The notes under the pieces were generated by a model. The model worked only from the letters and a program-made list of their open reading frames with translations, did no database searches and was not told where the DNA came from. A DNA stretch of 64,000 nt from Tetraselmis striata (lineage: Eukaryota; Chlorophyta; Chlorodendrophyceae; Chlorodendrales; Chlorodendraceae). The position numbers and the translations under genes were made by a program. The stretch spans positions 62,001-126,000 of the forward strand of contig VCJN01001955.1 of assembly GCA_006384855.1 (NCBI GenBank), in the 5' to 3' direction. This document shows, one piece after another, positions 34,692 to 46,073 of the stretch; positions within the stretch are counted from its first letter, which is position 1; each line of letters starts with the position of its first letter.

Positions 34692-36838
34692 CTAACTGGC
34701 CTTCGAGTCCGGTGTCTCCCTGGCGCAGGAAACAGGGGGGCGGTACACCGACTCTCTGTAAATGGCTGCTTCGTCGACGGGGCAGCCTTCCTGCTGCAGC
34801 CATTGGAGCATGGCGTGGTTCCCTTTCTTTACGGCGGCGTGATAGGTGCACTCGTCCCAGGGGCAGCCGTGCGCTCGGGCCCACTGCAGCATCTCCAGAT
34901 GCCCGCGTAAAGCGGCCCTCGTGCAAGTCCGGGCATCCCAAGGACAGCCGAAGGCCCTGGCAAACTGCAGGACTTGCAGGTGCCCGCCACAGGCTGCTTT
35001 CATGCAGGTACGCTCGTCCCAGGGGCAGACGTTTGGTCCCACCGGCGCAACAATCGGCGTCCACTCGGGGCTCCAGTCCTCAGTGACACCTCTGGCCCAC
35101 TTCAGGACGGGCAGGTGCCCGCCTGCCGCGGCTTCTGCACAGGTGTGCTCGTCCCATGGGCAGCCTTGGCCACGCATCCACTTGAGCATCTCCAAATGCC
35201 CTCCCCGCGCGGCATATGCAGCGGTCTGTTCATTCAGGTGGCCGCCGCCATTCCCAACCGCCCACTGCAGGATGGCCAGGTGCCCGCCGTTTGCGGCCAA
35301 CCTGGAGACCCGCCGGCTCCAGGGGCAGCCATGCCCCTTGGCCCATTGAAGCACCGCCAGGTGGCCATTCTCTGCAGCGTTCTCGCACGTGGCTTGGTTC
35401 CAGGGGCAGTCGCGCTGCCGCAAGTATTGAAGCGCTTCAAGGTGGCCGCCCCTGGCGGCCAGAGCGCACGCCAGGGTGCTCTTCTCGGCGCCGCTCTCCA
35501 TCAGCCATTGGAGCACCTGCAGGTGGCCGCCCTGGGCGGCAGTGGCGCAGGTGAACTCGTTCCAGGCACAGCCCTGCTTCCGGGCCCACTGCAGGGTGCT
35601 GAGGTGGTTTCCGCCTGCGGCTGCGTGACACGTGTCGGCATTCCATGGGCACCCTGCCTGCCGCAGCCACTGCAGTACATCGAGGTGGCCGCCTGCCGCG
35701 GCCGAGGAACATGCGCTCTCGCCCCAGCGGCAACCTGCCTGCTGCGCCCACTGAAGGACCGCCAGCTGCCCGGTACCAGCGGCGCTGCTGCACACGCAGT
35801 GGTCCCAGTCAGGCCAGCCCTGCTCCGCCGCCCAGCGCAGCGTGGCGATGTGCCCCCCACCTGCATAGCGCACATCCTCTCATGTCAATCATCAAGAAGT
35901 GCCAAGGCAATCTTCCCTCTAGCTATACCAATCCAACAGTAAAAACACACGCGAGCGCTGGGAGATCATGCCGGTCCTGCTAGAATCTTCAAAGAAGGTG
36001 TGTGTGGTGCTCATGCATGGATGTGGGTAACATGCAGCATGGAAGGAAGGGGTCGTGTCAAATCAGCTCCCAAACATAGCGGCGTTGGCACATGCATACT
36101 CCTGCAAGGTACCTCGGGATTTATGTGAAGCCCTTCGCAACAGGAAGAAAGTTTATCAGTTGTTGCTTCGGCGCAAAAAATATGAAAAGTACATATGTGA
36201 CCCTTTGAGGACGCCAACTGATCTGCCGACAACTGCTTATTCAGTGCATACCTAGTGTGCTCACGTAGACACGTAGTCGCTGCGTCCGATAATCGACCTA
36301 CCCGTGTATCTGTGCTGACCGCATCTCGCAGCTACGAGTGCAGCTTTCGAAAAATAGGTAGCACTGACATGCGTAGAAGCTTTAAGTGCGATGGGGAGGG
36401 GGGAGAGGGGGGGGGGGGTGTCCTTATTCATCGCACGGCCGCTACCGGAATATGCACAAAACGGCTCCTTAGTCTGGGCCGGCCGGTCGGGCTCGTGCGG
36501 CGGTCACCTGCCGCAATACCCAGGCAGCGCTGCCTCGGGACCGGGCACCCCTGCCCTGGGTGCAGCGCCCAGCGCAGCAGCGCTGGAGTGCCGACGACAT
36601 CCGCCAAGCGGATCCGGTGGCCCGTTCCACGCGACGTTGATGATGTGGAGCCGGCCGCTGTCGAGACCTCTTGCCCGTGCGGTGCAGTTACTCGGGAGAC
36701 GGCATCCCGCAGTGTACGGCAGACAAGACGAGCCAGCCCGCGCTCCGTCGGTTCGAGTGCCTCGACCACGTCGTCGAGCACGGTGTGCGGCAGGTCTCGC
36801 AGCCCAGAAATTTTATTGCAGCTCGATACATCTCCCAT
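34692..36838 (-). CDS. F-box-like protein with about twelve ankyrin-type repeats
   Basis: Two exons join in phase (G|GT): 36838-36508 and 35860-34692, giving 499 residues from ATG (MGDVSSCNK). Residues about 12-45 (LRDLPHTVLDDVVEALEPTE...LARLVCRTLRDAV) fit the F-box consensus L-P...L...I...L...D-L...R-L-V-C-x-x-W/L-R-D. The rest is a regular series of about 33-residue ankyrin-type units of the form GGHLEVLQWARAxGCPWDE and TCxxAA. This subtype is common in protist and giant-virus proteomes. Family knowledge: F-box proteins link SCF ubiquitin ligases to substrates recruited by the repeat part, so a role in protein turnover is inferred; no substrate can be named. The ankyrin-like pattern already begins before the splice (ADVVGTPALLRWAL), so the intron cuts through a repeat. 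The intron is 644 bp. Confidence 0.87.
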
Positions 36839-37360
36839 CGTGGTTGGAGGAAGCTCGTGTTGCGAAAAGAACGAAGGACGGCCCGTTCGGATAGCCGCTC
36901 TGAGCTTCGTCGAGTATACTGCAGCGAAGTGGATTAATATGTTTACTGCATCGTTGTCCGGCGCAGACCGAAGCAATCGCCGCTTATTTTGTCTCTAGAC
37001 CCAGACCCAGGATAGTTGGTGAGATTGTAAGCGCTCCTACTTGCTTTCTCGAGTAGTGGCGTGTCCCTGCACTCGTTCAGGCCGGCCGCTATGAGCGCTT
37101 GCGGTGGTTGGTGGTGTGTGTGTGGGGGGGGGGGGGGGGGGGGGGGGGTTCCTTGTCGCCTGATCCGATTTACGGCAGCTTTTAGAGGGCGCCGCCCGCG
37201 AAGTACCTGTACCGGTCGTGGCGCATTCTAAAATGCACTGAAGGATCTTTAGGCCGCATTTCAATCCTATCCGCACTGTACTTGAATCTACATATGGGTG
37301 CTTTGTTTTTCCGCCCCCGGGACCGGTACTACCAGCCAGTAGCGTAGCATGTTTCAGACT
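36839..37360. other. Upstream region of the F-box/ankyrin gene
   Basis: This is the presumed promoter of the minus-strand gene. It includes a G tract at 37124-37148 (25) and GTACC-rich simple sequence. No other gene is supported. Confidence 0.55.
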
Positions 37361-37650
37361 AGTAGTTAAGGTTTGCTTTCCCTTGTCGGCTGCTTATAGC
37401 AGGCGCGCAACGGTGCAAATACGGTGCTGATATGTCCGGTGCTAGTATTATGCCGTACCGCCCGAGGAGCTGCATCGACACTGTACTCCCGTACAACGCC
37501 ACCCGTGTGCGGTTCCCGACGCAGCCATCCCGGGTAGCGTTGCTCCCGCATGTTGCTTCATCGTTGCTTAATAACACAAGGCGGGCGCGGGGCTTGTCTG
37601 TCCCCATCTTCCTTTGTCGTGGCGCACCCACCATGGGGTCGCGCCGCGAC
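37361..37650 (+). repeat. Direct repeat of about 290 bp, copy 1 (LTR-like)
   Basis: The segment from AGTAGTTAAGGTTTGC to GGCGCACCCACCATGGG is matched at 39541-39835 with roughly 85-90% identity by eye, including CCCGACGCAGCCATCCCGGG in both. The copies have the same orientation and enclose 1.9 kb. Confidence 0.82.
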
Positions 37651-37979
37651 AGAGCTCGTGTCTTCGTGACATGCAAGGTCTTTGGTTTACAAGCCACTCA
37701 GAACTGAAGCCCCGCGCCTAGCTCGACATGTCTCGCTTGTCGGGAAGCGGTCGACGATCGTCCAGAGGGCACCGTACACCGGCTCATCTTCGCGCCGACA
37801 AACCGTGTCCCACACGGACAACCGTTCGACTGATTCGGTGGGAACGCTCTTCACGCCTCGCGACACAAGAGCCCAACATGCCGCCGGCCTTCGGCTCGCC
37901 GGTGAAGAAGACCGCCATTTCCGGGCAGGACCGACTCATGCTGCGCCGGTGGGACATGCGGCTTCAGCTCCGCGTCACA

Positions 37980-39340
37980 ACCGGGCTGCCCCTCGCAGCC
38001 CCAAAAACACAACTCGTCGGCGCCAACCGGCCACCACTGTTTTCCGCCTCCGGGCACCCGCGTTGGTCGGCGCCATCATGCCAGTCCTGCCCCTTGCTTG
38101 CCTCTGCGGCCTGGGCACGCAGCCGGCGGGCGCCAACGGGCCGACGCTGCACATTGTGCCTCGATTGCCTTCGCAGCCACGGACACGCAGTTGGTCGGCG
38201 CCATCGGCCCCCCCACTGAACCATGTGCCCCGGTCGCTTCCACGGCATTCGCACGCAGGTGATCGGCGCCGTCAGGCCGTCATTGCACCCGCCCTATGCC
38301 CCGGTCACTTCCGCGGCGTTCGCACGCAGCTGGTCGGCGCCCACGGGCCGTAACTGCAAAATTGGGATTGAAATTGATTTACAACATGTTGCTCTCCACT
38401 GCCCAAGCCCAGTTGCTTTTAGGACCTTGTTGCTTTTAGGACCTTGTTTATCCAACCGCTGTGTGAACCCTAGGGATACTACGGATGCCCAGCCAGTCGG
38501 CGCCAACGGGCCGCCGCTGCACGTTGTGCCCCGGTTGTTGTCGCAGCCTCGGGCACGCACTTGGTCGGCGCCATCAAGCCGCCACTGAACCCTATGCCAT
38601 GGTCGCTTTCGCGGCCCGGCACGCAGCTGGTAGTCGGCGCCGTCAGGCCGTCCCTGCACCATGCGCCCCGGTCGCTTCCGCGGCATGCGCACGCAGCTGA
38701 TGGGCGCCAACGGGCCGCCTATGCACAAGTGGTGCCTCGGTTGCTTTCGCAGCCCTAGGGACGCATCTGGTCGGCGCCAACGGGCCGCCACTGCACCACC
38801 ATGCGCCCCGGTCGCTTTTGCGGCCCGCGCTTGGAGCCGGCCAGCGCCAACATGCCGCCTCTGCACAAAGTGTCTCGGTTGCTTTCGCAGCCCCATGCCC
38901 GGAGCTGGTCGGCGCCACCGGACCGCAGCTGCACCATGTGTCCCGGTCGCTTCTGCGGCCCAGGAACCCAGCAGGTCGGCGCCAACGGGCCGCCGCTGCA
39001 CGTTGTGCATCCCTTGGTGTCGCAGCCTCGGGCACGCACTTGGTCGGCGCCAACGAGCCATAAATGCACCATGTGCCATGGTCGCTTCCGTGGCCCGGGC
39101 ACGCAACTTGTCGGCGCCGTCAAGCCGTCACTACACCATGTGCCCCGGTCGCCTCCGCAGACCGGACACGCGGCTGGTCGGCCCCATCGTGCAGCCACTG
39201 CACCTTCCCCCCCGGCGGCTTTCAATATGCGCATGTAACTGGGCGGCACCAACGGGCCGCCGCCGCACATTGTGCCCATGTTGCTTTTGCAGCCTCCGGA
39301 CACTCAGCCGGTCGATGCCATCGAGCCGTCGGTGCGTGGA
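37980..39340 (+). repeat. Minisatellite, about 68-bp period, about 19 copies
   Basis: The core GTCGGCGCCAACGGGCCG(CC) recurs every 66-70 bp, with intervening GCACCATGTGCCCCGGTCGC and TTTCGCAGCCnCGGGCACGC. Two alternating variants (CCAACGGG and CCATCAAG/CCGTCAGG) suggest a higher-order unit. A unique 130-bp stretch at about 38345-38490 interrupts it. Long open frames across it are by-products of the period. Confidence 0.92.
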
Positions 39341-39540
39341 GCGGGTTGCAGACTACATCGCCTGCTTCTTCCCGCCCGCCCTACTTCGCACGTCCCGCCG
39401 TGCGACGGTAGCTAGCCGTTTTTTTTTCTCGTGGGCAGTCGCTACTCTCCCGACCGGCCGGTGCCCTGCGGCCGGCGCCCAAGATATATGTTGGCAATGT
39501 GCCTGCGCCCCCACCCTTCCTTGCAATGTTTACTGCTACT

Positions 39541-39845
39541 AGTAGTTGGGGTTTCCTTTCCCTTGTCGTCTAATTAGCAGGCGCGCAAGGCGCAAATACG
39601 GTACCAATATGTCCGCCGCTAGTATTCCGTACCGCCCGCGGAGCTGCATCGACCCCGCAGCCCCTCCATGAACTGCATCGACAATGTACTCCCGTACAAC
39701 ACCACCCGCCGCGTGCGGTTCCCGACGCAGCCATCCCGGGTAGCGTTGCTCCCGCATGTTGCTTCGTGGTGTGCTTAAAAGCACCGGGGGGCTTGTCTGT
39801 CCCCATCTTCCTTTGTCGCGGCGCACCCACCATGGGATCTGCCGC
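39541..39845 (+). repeat. Direct repeat of about 300 bp, copy 2 (LTR-like)
   Basis: The second copy of the 37361-37650 repeat. It carries an extra 30-bp insertion (CCGCAGCCCCTCCATGAACT region). A further block, AATGTGCCTGCGCCCCCACC, lies both before (39497) and after (39957) it. Confidence 0.82.
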
Positions 39846-39999
39846 GAAAGTCACGCCCACCCTCCCCCCACTTTGTTCATTCAAATTCGCGTGTCTACCT
39901 CTAAGTCCCTCTGGCCCATCCAAAAGGCTTGTAATAATGCCAATGCGCATTTTCGTCAATGTGCCTGCGCCCCCACCCTTCCTTGAAACGAGGAGGGTT

Positions 40000-40776
40000 C
40001 GAGTAAACCCCATGTTCGAAAAGCCGCTAGATTTTTAGTCGTAGATCCGATTTCTTAGATTATTTTGCCGATCTAGGAGACAACGATTTTTCCTCGTATT
40101 CGAACAACCGTCTCAAATCGTCATCTCGATGCGACCGCGCCGCCCTCGCCAGCCCCCGCCGCCGGGATTGGGCCGCCAACCCAAAAGCCGCCGTGGCCCG
40201 CATCACTGCTCATTGCTCACTGTCCCCACCCGTCGGTATACCCAACCTCATAACCCCCTCCCCGTGCTACACTATGCGTCATCTACTCCTCATATCACTG
40301 GCGGGTACCTTGTATTAATGTAATTGGCCTTGCTGGCCATCGCGCCATGCTATCGCCTCGTGTCGCGAGCGTTGGTGTCGGCGACGGGGCGTCCGACGAC
40401 GCAACGATGCGAGCCTAACATGACAGAGGGATATTCATTACCGATGCCCCGGAGTCGGCGCCTATACATGCATGGCGCCGGCTGGCAGGGCGGCGGGATT
40501 GGACAGGCGGCGGGACCCGGGCGCGGGTGGTGGAGCGGTGGGGTCGCGATGGGTGGTGACGGCAGTCGCGATGTATGACTCGCAGGATGGCCGGAAAGCC
40601 CAGGATACGTACCGGATGGGTTCAATAGCTCTCGATGCCAGTCTAGGACGTCGTAGGTTCTTACTCGTTATTTTGTCGCAGATTAGCGCTAATCCAAGAC
40701 CTTCGGAGGTCGATTCTACGACGTCCTAGATAGAATCTGCGATCTAGCGGCTTTTCGAATATGGGCGGGTTCTCGT
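40000..40776 (+). mobile_element. 0.77-kb TIR element, family CCCATATTCGAAAAGCCG, copy 1
   Basis: The left end CCCATGTTCGAAAAGCCGCT (from 40008) and the right end, read from the other strand CCCATATTCGAAAAGCCGCT (to 40765), are inverted copies. Matching bases (CGAG...CCC) extend a few positions further out on both sides. A third partial end follows at about 40785. The stretch 40600-40700 matches 49105-49205 in reverse. No transposase is recognised, so it is probably non-autonomous. Confidence 0.75.
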
Positions 40777-41085
40777 AGATTAGCGCCTATCTAGTGGGTT
40801 TTCGAATATGGGTTGAAGGTGTCCCAAACACTTCTATCGCCCATAACTGATATTCAATCGCAATTTCTCAAACTAGTTACCATCGTAACCAAATTGTCCT
40901 TTTTCAAGATATTTCAGAATCCGTGTGATGTTGAGGGGTATTTCTTGGGCTTAATAGGGCTTAGGGAATGGGACGCGTCTGTATGGAGACGCAGTCTGGG
41001 TATCATCAACCGCGTCTGTAAGTAGTACGCGAACACGCAGTATGCGTCTCGTAAGGGGCGTAAGGGGCGCAGCCCGCCACGCCCC

Positions 41086-41760
41086 TTACGCGCTGCGTCT
41101 CTGCGTACTAAGGAGACGCAGCGCGCAACGGCGCGGTGGTTGGCGTGGCATGCATGGTAGCTGACGCGCCGCCCATGCTACTGCCCGAGCTAAATGCCGT
41201 CCGTGGTGCCGGGGCTCCCAGTCCGAGAGTATATTATATCCGATTTCTGACTGGTTGACAAGGGTTGCCTGAAGTTTCCGATCGGCTGAGTCGAGAAATA
41301 GTTCGGGCGAGCACTGCAATACCCGGCGGTCGCTAGCGTCGTGGTAATCGGCGAGCCCACACGTGGCGGTCGCCGGCGTCATGATAACCAGCTTCCGGGT
41401 TTGCGCTCTCGCTGAAGCAGGTGCGCGAACCTTGAGGCGACATTGCGCCGCAAGTGCGACGTGCAGTAGTATAGTTGTCTGAGTGTCGAGCAAGAACCGA
41501 TTTTCCACCGCCGGTGATCTCAGTTTTACGTCCATACTCGCGTCTAGACGGAATTCTGGCGTCATCGACGGACCTCCCTCCTTAATTGGAGGGCTCATAA
41601 CTTGTTGTGCGCAGCGTCCGTACCAACCCTCTATATGTGCGTCCGGGCGCGAGCCGGGGACTGCAGGAGGGAGCGTGAAGCACGCCGGAGAGTGGTTGGT
41701 TACAAAGAAGGGGCCATGCCCGCTGGGGGGCGCCGCACGCAATCCCAGCCATGTAGGCAT
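41086..41760 (-). CDS. Hypothetical 224-residue ORF
   Basis: ATG at 41760 (MPTWLGLRAAPPSGHGPFFV) starts a frame open to 41086. It contains WYGRCAQQVMSPPIKEGG and KLVIMTPATATCGLADYHDA, and its composition is less skewed than that of chance frames nearby. No domain, signal peptide or membrane segment is recognised. Coding status is uncertain. Confidence 0.35.
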   Translation of the reverse strand: MPTWLGLRAAPPSGHGPFFVTNHSPACFTLPPAVPGSRPDAHIEGWYGRCAQQVMSPPIKEGGPSMTPEFRLDASMDVKLRSPAVENRFLLDTQTTILLHVALAAQCRLKVRAPASARAQTRKLVIMTPATATCGLADYHDASDRRVLQCSPELFLDSADRKLQATLVNQSEIGYNILSDWEPRHHGRHLARAVAWAARQLPCMPRQPPRRCALRLLSTQRRSA

Positions 41761-41796
41761 GCCATATAAGCAAACGATGCGGTGCCCGGTGCCCAC

Positions 41797-41998
41797 GTGT
41801 TGTGCTAGTGCGGACCATCAATGATGATAGATGTGCTAAAGCAGTAACTCAGGCATACCCTAGCTACATTGTACGTGTGCAATATTTGTACCAACACTAA
41901 TTTCAACACTGCCCCCTCGCAGCCCGTGAGACACAGAGCGTTGGTAGAAAAGTACGTCGGCCCGTCACATTATTTATATATATGTATATATACATGTA

Positions 41999-42074
<76 letters not shown>

Positions 42075-42994
42075 CAAAATCACGATGTCTCAGCTTGGGA
42101 TCCTCAGACTATTCGTTGGCGGTCGGTAGTAGTGGTATTAGAGGATATATTTGTCGGAAACAATGCGGTGAGGTGCCCACGGTCAGGCCCATGGCACATG
42201 GCGCTGCAAAGGGATTCTTGCTGCGCCTCACCAGCCGATCGGGCCGACAAAGGGCTGCTCCCCACCCCCACCGCCGTCTTGCATGTTTGTAATTTGTAAT
42301 TCGTTACAACTGAATCTTTTCGTCTTGACAAAGTTTTCGTCTTGACAAGCTGTCTTCACCTAGGATTAGGGAAGGACCCGCCTCTGACCAACCCGCATAG
42401 TATCCGCTTCATTTAAAGCATGCACTGGGCGGGGGCCTCTGTAGGCCACACGTGGCTATGTTGCAGTACATGTCCTAATTTTGCATCAATAGTCTGGTGC
42501 ACTACAAGTGAGTCATACGGGGGTTACGCTCGCACACGAACGCCAACCTGCCCTCACTAGCCCGGCCGCAAAAACCCGTGATCACGTGACCGCGTCGTAT
42601 ATGCGCATGTAGGTTCCCGCCGCGATTTCTCCCCGGAAGTCGCAGCCTACTCCAGCGCTGCGCTCCACCGGCCATGGCCAAGCGGCTAGGCCGTTCAGCC
42701 GTCGCGCATATGTGATCAACCCCCGCCTTGAGCTACTGCCAACGGTGTCTTCGGACGTCTTCGGAGTTCCGAGGTGAAGGCGTGGAAAACAACCCCTTGC
42801 ACCGCTGGCCGCGTATGCTCACTCAATCATCGTGTGCATCACGCCAGGCTCGGATCATCAAACGCGCAGCAGCCACATGCCCTCGCTCCTGGCCGAGGTC
42901 ACCGCGCGAGGGCGGCTTACTGGGCCCCATGCACGGTTTGTTACAACCGCCACCGTGCAAGGTTGTGCCGGGTATTGTAAGACCCCCGTACTGG
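41797..42994. other. Intergenic with microsatellite
   Basis: It contains alternating TATATG sequence, then (GT)n at 42003-42070. No gene is supported. Confidence 0.6.
42003..42070 (+). repeat. (GT)34 microsatellite
   Basis: A pure GT dinucleotide run of 68 bases, preceded by alternating TA/TG sequence that could adopt unusual DNA structure. Confidence 0.97.
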
Positions 42995-44217
42995 CACTCG
43001 TCGAAACGGGGTCCGCTTAACCGCGTTTAACGACTACCAGGCGCGAGTAGTCGCCTGTATATATCGCGTCTAACGTTAGGCGTCACAGTACTTTAAACTT
43101 GGCGGTAAGGATGAGTACGGCAGCGGAGCCCTGCATCAAAGTACTATAGCGAGTAGCGGGTACTCGGTAGTCACGAGTGCACAAAGTACGACACGAGTAC
43201 ACGAGTCACTGTACTTTACGGGAATTCGCCGCCCTTCATATCTGCTATTAGGCGCGCGCCTCCTCACGAGTACGCGCGGGAAGATACCCGCGTGATGACG
43301 AGTGATGATGACGAGCAGGCGGGGCAGTACGGTACTGGTCGATACACAACAAAGGCTGCAAAAATGCATTACACGGTAGTCACGGTTGGTTTTGTGATTT
43401 AATAAAGGTGAGGTGCCAGGCTGGATCAGCGGCCAATGAGCGTCGAGCTTCGGGATGTGGTTAAGCGGACATGGGCCCGCCTACTCCTAGCTGGCAAATT
43501 TGACGTCAAGGCACCGGACATTTTCGGATTTATGGCGGAGGGGTCGGCAACTGCATAAAGTATTAGGGAAATACTACAAATTTAATTACAATGGTCTACT
43601 ACCGCCCCCAGCCCGTGCCCGCCCCCCCCTGGCCTGCGGCCGGCTGGCTCCCGCTGCCGCCGGTCCTCTCCTGACGCCGGCATGTGGTGTTATGCCCGAT
43701 GTCGGCTCGGGTGCTGACTGCCCCTTGTTGCCCGCATATACTTCTGCGGGCATGCTATTCATGGCAGCTGCTGCCATCTGCTGCGCCCCGCGGCTAAGGA
43801 GCTTGTTTGACGGGGCTGGCATGATGCCGACGCACTCTCATGTTGCGCTTGCTTCCTCTGGCGTCCAGCATGCATCCTCGCAGTAGCGTCCTGAAGCGCC
43901 GGGGATCTAGCCGCACGGGAAACATGAGCTCGTCGAGCGAGCGGGGGAGGGGGGCTGTAGCCGGTAGACAGGTCTTGCACCGGAGCGCCGTTCTGGTCGA
44001 TTCCGGACCTGCGGTAGTGATGAAAAAAAAACACGAAGTCGCCGACACTCAGGCAGCGACAACATCAGCAGCTACACGATGAGCAGGTAAACCGGCCGGC
44101 AAGCGCACCTTTGCACTGGGGATGCAAAGAACCCTTGCTGCATGCGTCGGCTTCATCGATTTAAGCAAGACAGCTTGCTCCTCCTCCACGGTCAATTAGG
44201 GTGGTCAGACGGGCCGT

Positions 44218-44451
44218 TCAGCTTGACCAGTCAAAAACGCTCGACGTGTCATCGGCGCTGACTGTCGTGAGGTAGTAGCGCAGGGGCGGGCCGCGCGGGA
44301 CAGGCGGAGGCTCGCGTGCTCCTCTCGGCAGCATGATATCTTCCCACGACGCGTCATCCGTCCCGGCAGCGGCATGGAAGGTGCTAACTGAGGCCATGGT
44401 GGCACGGGGGGCGAGCAGGGCGATCTGCTCTTCATGCGAAGCGGTCAGCAT
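44218..44451 (-). pseudogene. MASxSTF-family ORF, frameshifted copy
   Basis: The frame (internal ATG at 44396: MASVSTFHAAAGTDDASWED) matches the ORF at 47395-46967 through PRGPPLRYYLTTVSAD. It then loses one base relative to that copy (DWSS-stop against DGVKLNGP). The function is unknown; the pattern is of a duplicated, decaying transposon gene. Confidence 0.6.
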
Positions 44452-45332
44452 AAATAGGCGAAGCAGCGAGCGAGGAAGTGCCGAAGAGTGAAAGTGCGCG
44501 CGCGGCTGGTGGCTAATCACGTACTTTATATCATTGCATCAGTCTCGAGTAGTAATGATACCTCGGTACCCGGGGCGTCACAATAACATTTTCAATGACA
44601 CTATACGATGCATCTGCTGTTGTATGTAATGCACAACGCGTTTCACATTAATCTTATTGCTGAACAGATTACATGCATATCAACATACATACCACAAATG
44701 ACATGAAATTCACAAAAGTACAGATGTGTATAACGGCAAAGACAACTGCAAACTTTTGTGTCAACAACTCAACATCGGTTGACAATACCTGCTCGCGACG
44801 ATACTGCAGTACACCGCGGCATCCATGCGTAACATTGACCCATGTTGTCAGTATCAGAAAAAATATGTTATTGTGGGTGTGTCAAGAAAATTAGTGAAGC
44901 AGGCATGTGCAAGCATAATGCAGATTGGCCATGTTCCGTAAGATAGTATTGCTTAACATTACATTTGGAAACCCCAGACCCAACCGACGCCTATATGTAT
45001 CATGCGCCTGCCATACTACGCAACTGCTCCCGCAACATATGGATATGCTCAATTCACACACGCCACGGTTGCTGCGTATATGCTACTACTGCATGGCATC
45101 ACCACCGCCATCATCCTCATCGAGGGCGGCGATGTCGTAGGCATGGGAGTGCTTCAAGTAGGAGCACCACCCGTGCCGGGCTGCACTATCAGCATCAGCG
45201 CAAAGTGCAGGAAAGCAACAACAACATGTTAGATGCTTCAGCAATAATATACAACACAGGTGGCCCATCGCCTGATCATCTGCCTCGGCACAACGTCACC
45301 AGCGGCCCTTTGCCGCTGCCCCCCTGCCGGCA

Positions 45333-45964
45333 ATGCTGATGGCCTCTGTCCCTGTATATGTGACAAGTCTGCCATGCACAATCCTGGGCGGGAAGACAAA
45401 GTCCTGCTGGAAGACAGTGGTGATCGGGCCCTCCCACAATCCAGTTCTCATAGGCGTTAATAGCACGCATCTCCAACTGCAAACACAACGGGAGGCGAAG
45501 TCATCGCGCTGTTTTTGAGGTGGCGCTCAGCGACAACGAAATAAGTTACCTTGACCTACAAGCTACGGGCAGCTACGGAGGTATTCTTCGCAGCCTTCAT
45601 GGACATCGCAGCAGCGAAGGACATCACTCCGTGCATGAAGTTGCATGACGGCAATTTCCCCGATGGATAGAACTGCATGGCAACCTTGACGCACTGAGTG
45701 CTCAGTGCATGGGGCACTGCAAACATGGAGATCAAGGAGGGCTTCCGCAACGGCAGCAACCAACAGCCCCATCACCTGCTCAAGTCCGGCAAGGTAATGC
45801 TCTCCATGACTGGCCAAGTCACGACGCGCAGCACCTTGATCGCGCACCACCGTGACATGCATGGACCAGCCCATCGTGCACAGCCCCACTTGCCCATGGC
45901 AAAGGCGTGTGCCGTGAAGGCCGAGATGGCAGAGAAAGCGGCGACGAAGCGAAGGAAGATGTGA
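45333..45964 (+). other. ORF fragments of unknown origin inside element I
   Basis: Pieces such as LPCTILGGKTKSCWKTVVIG (45.35-45.5 kb) and MEIKEGFRNGSNQQPHHLLK (45.73-45.96 kb) are protein-like but separated by stops. The opposite strand is also open at 45970-45563. I cannot assign a family or even a strand with confidence. Confidence 0.25.
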
Positions 45965-46073
45965 ATGCATTAATTACATCTAGTGAGCGTGTCCCTTCCC
46001 CTTCTCGCCCTTACTGGATTTGCCAGAGACAACCATGTCACATGAGCGGCAGGTGCTCGGCTCACCGCTGCCC

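Noticed and set aside
34974..35942. 322-codon plus-strand ORF
   Set aside because: It is antisense to the ankyrin repeats; its length follows from the codon bias of the regular repeat on the other strand.
38294..39106. 270-codon minus-strand repeat protein
   Set aside because: The frame is a by-product of the roughly 68-bp minisatellite; unit lengths of 66-70 would shift the frame, and a different frame is open in neighbouring units.
37980..39340. CRISPR-like array
   Set aside because: Repeats are degenerate, the spacers are themselves repeats, the period is about 68 bp throughout, and the genome is eukaryotic with spliced genes. It is a minisatellite.
40129..40620. Proline/arginine-rich ORFs as a transposase
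   Set aside because: No DDE or zinc-finger motif and no conservation of the frame in the second copy at 49 kb.
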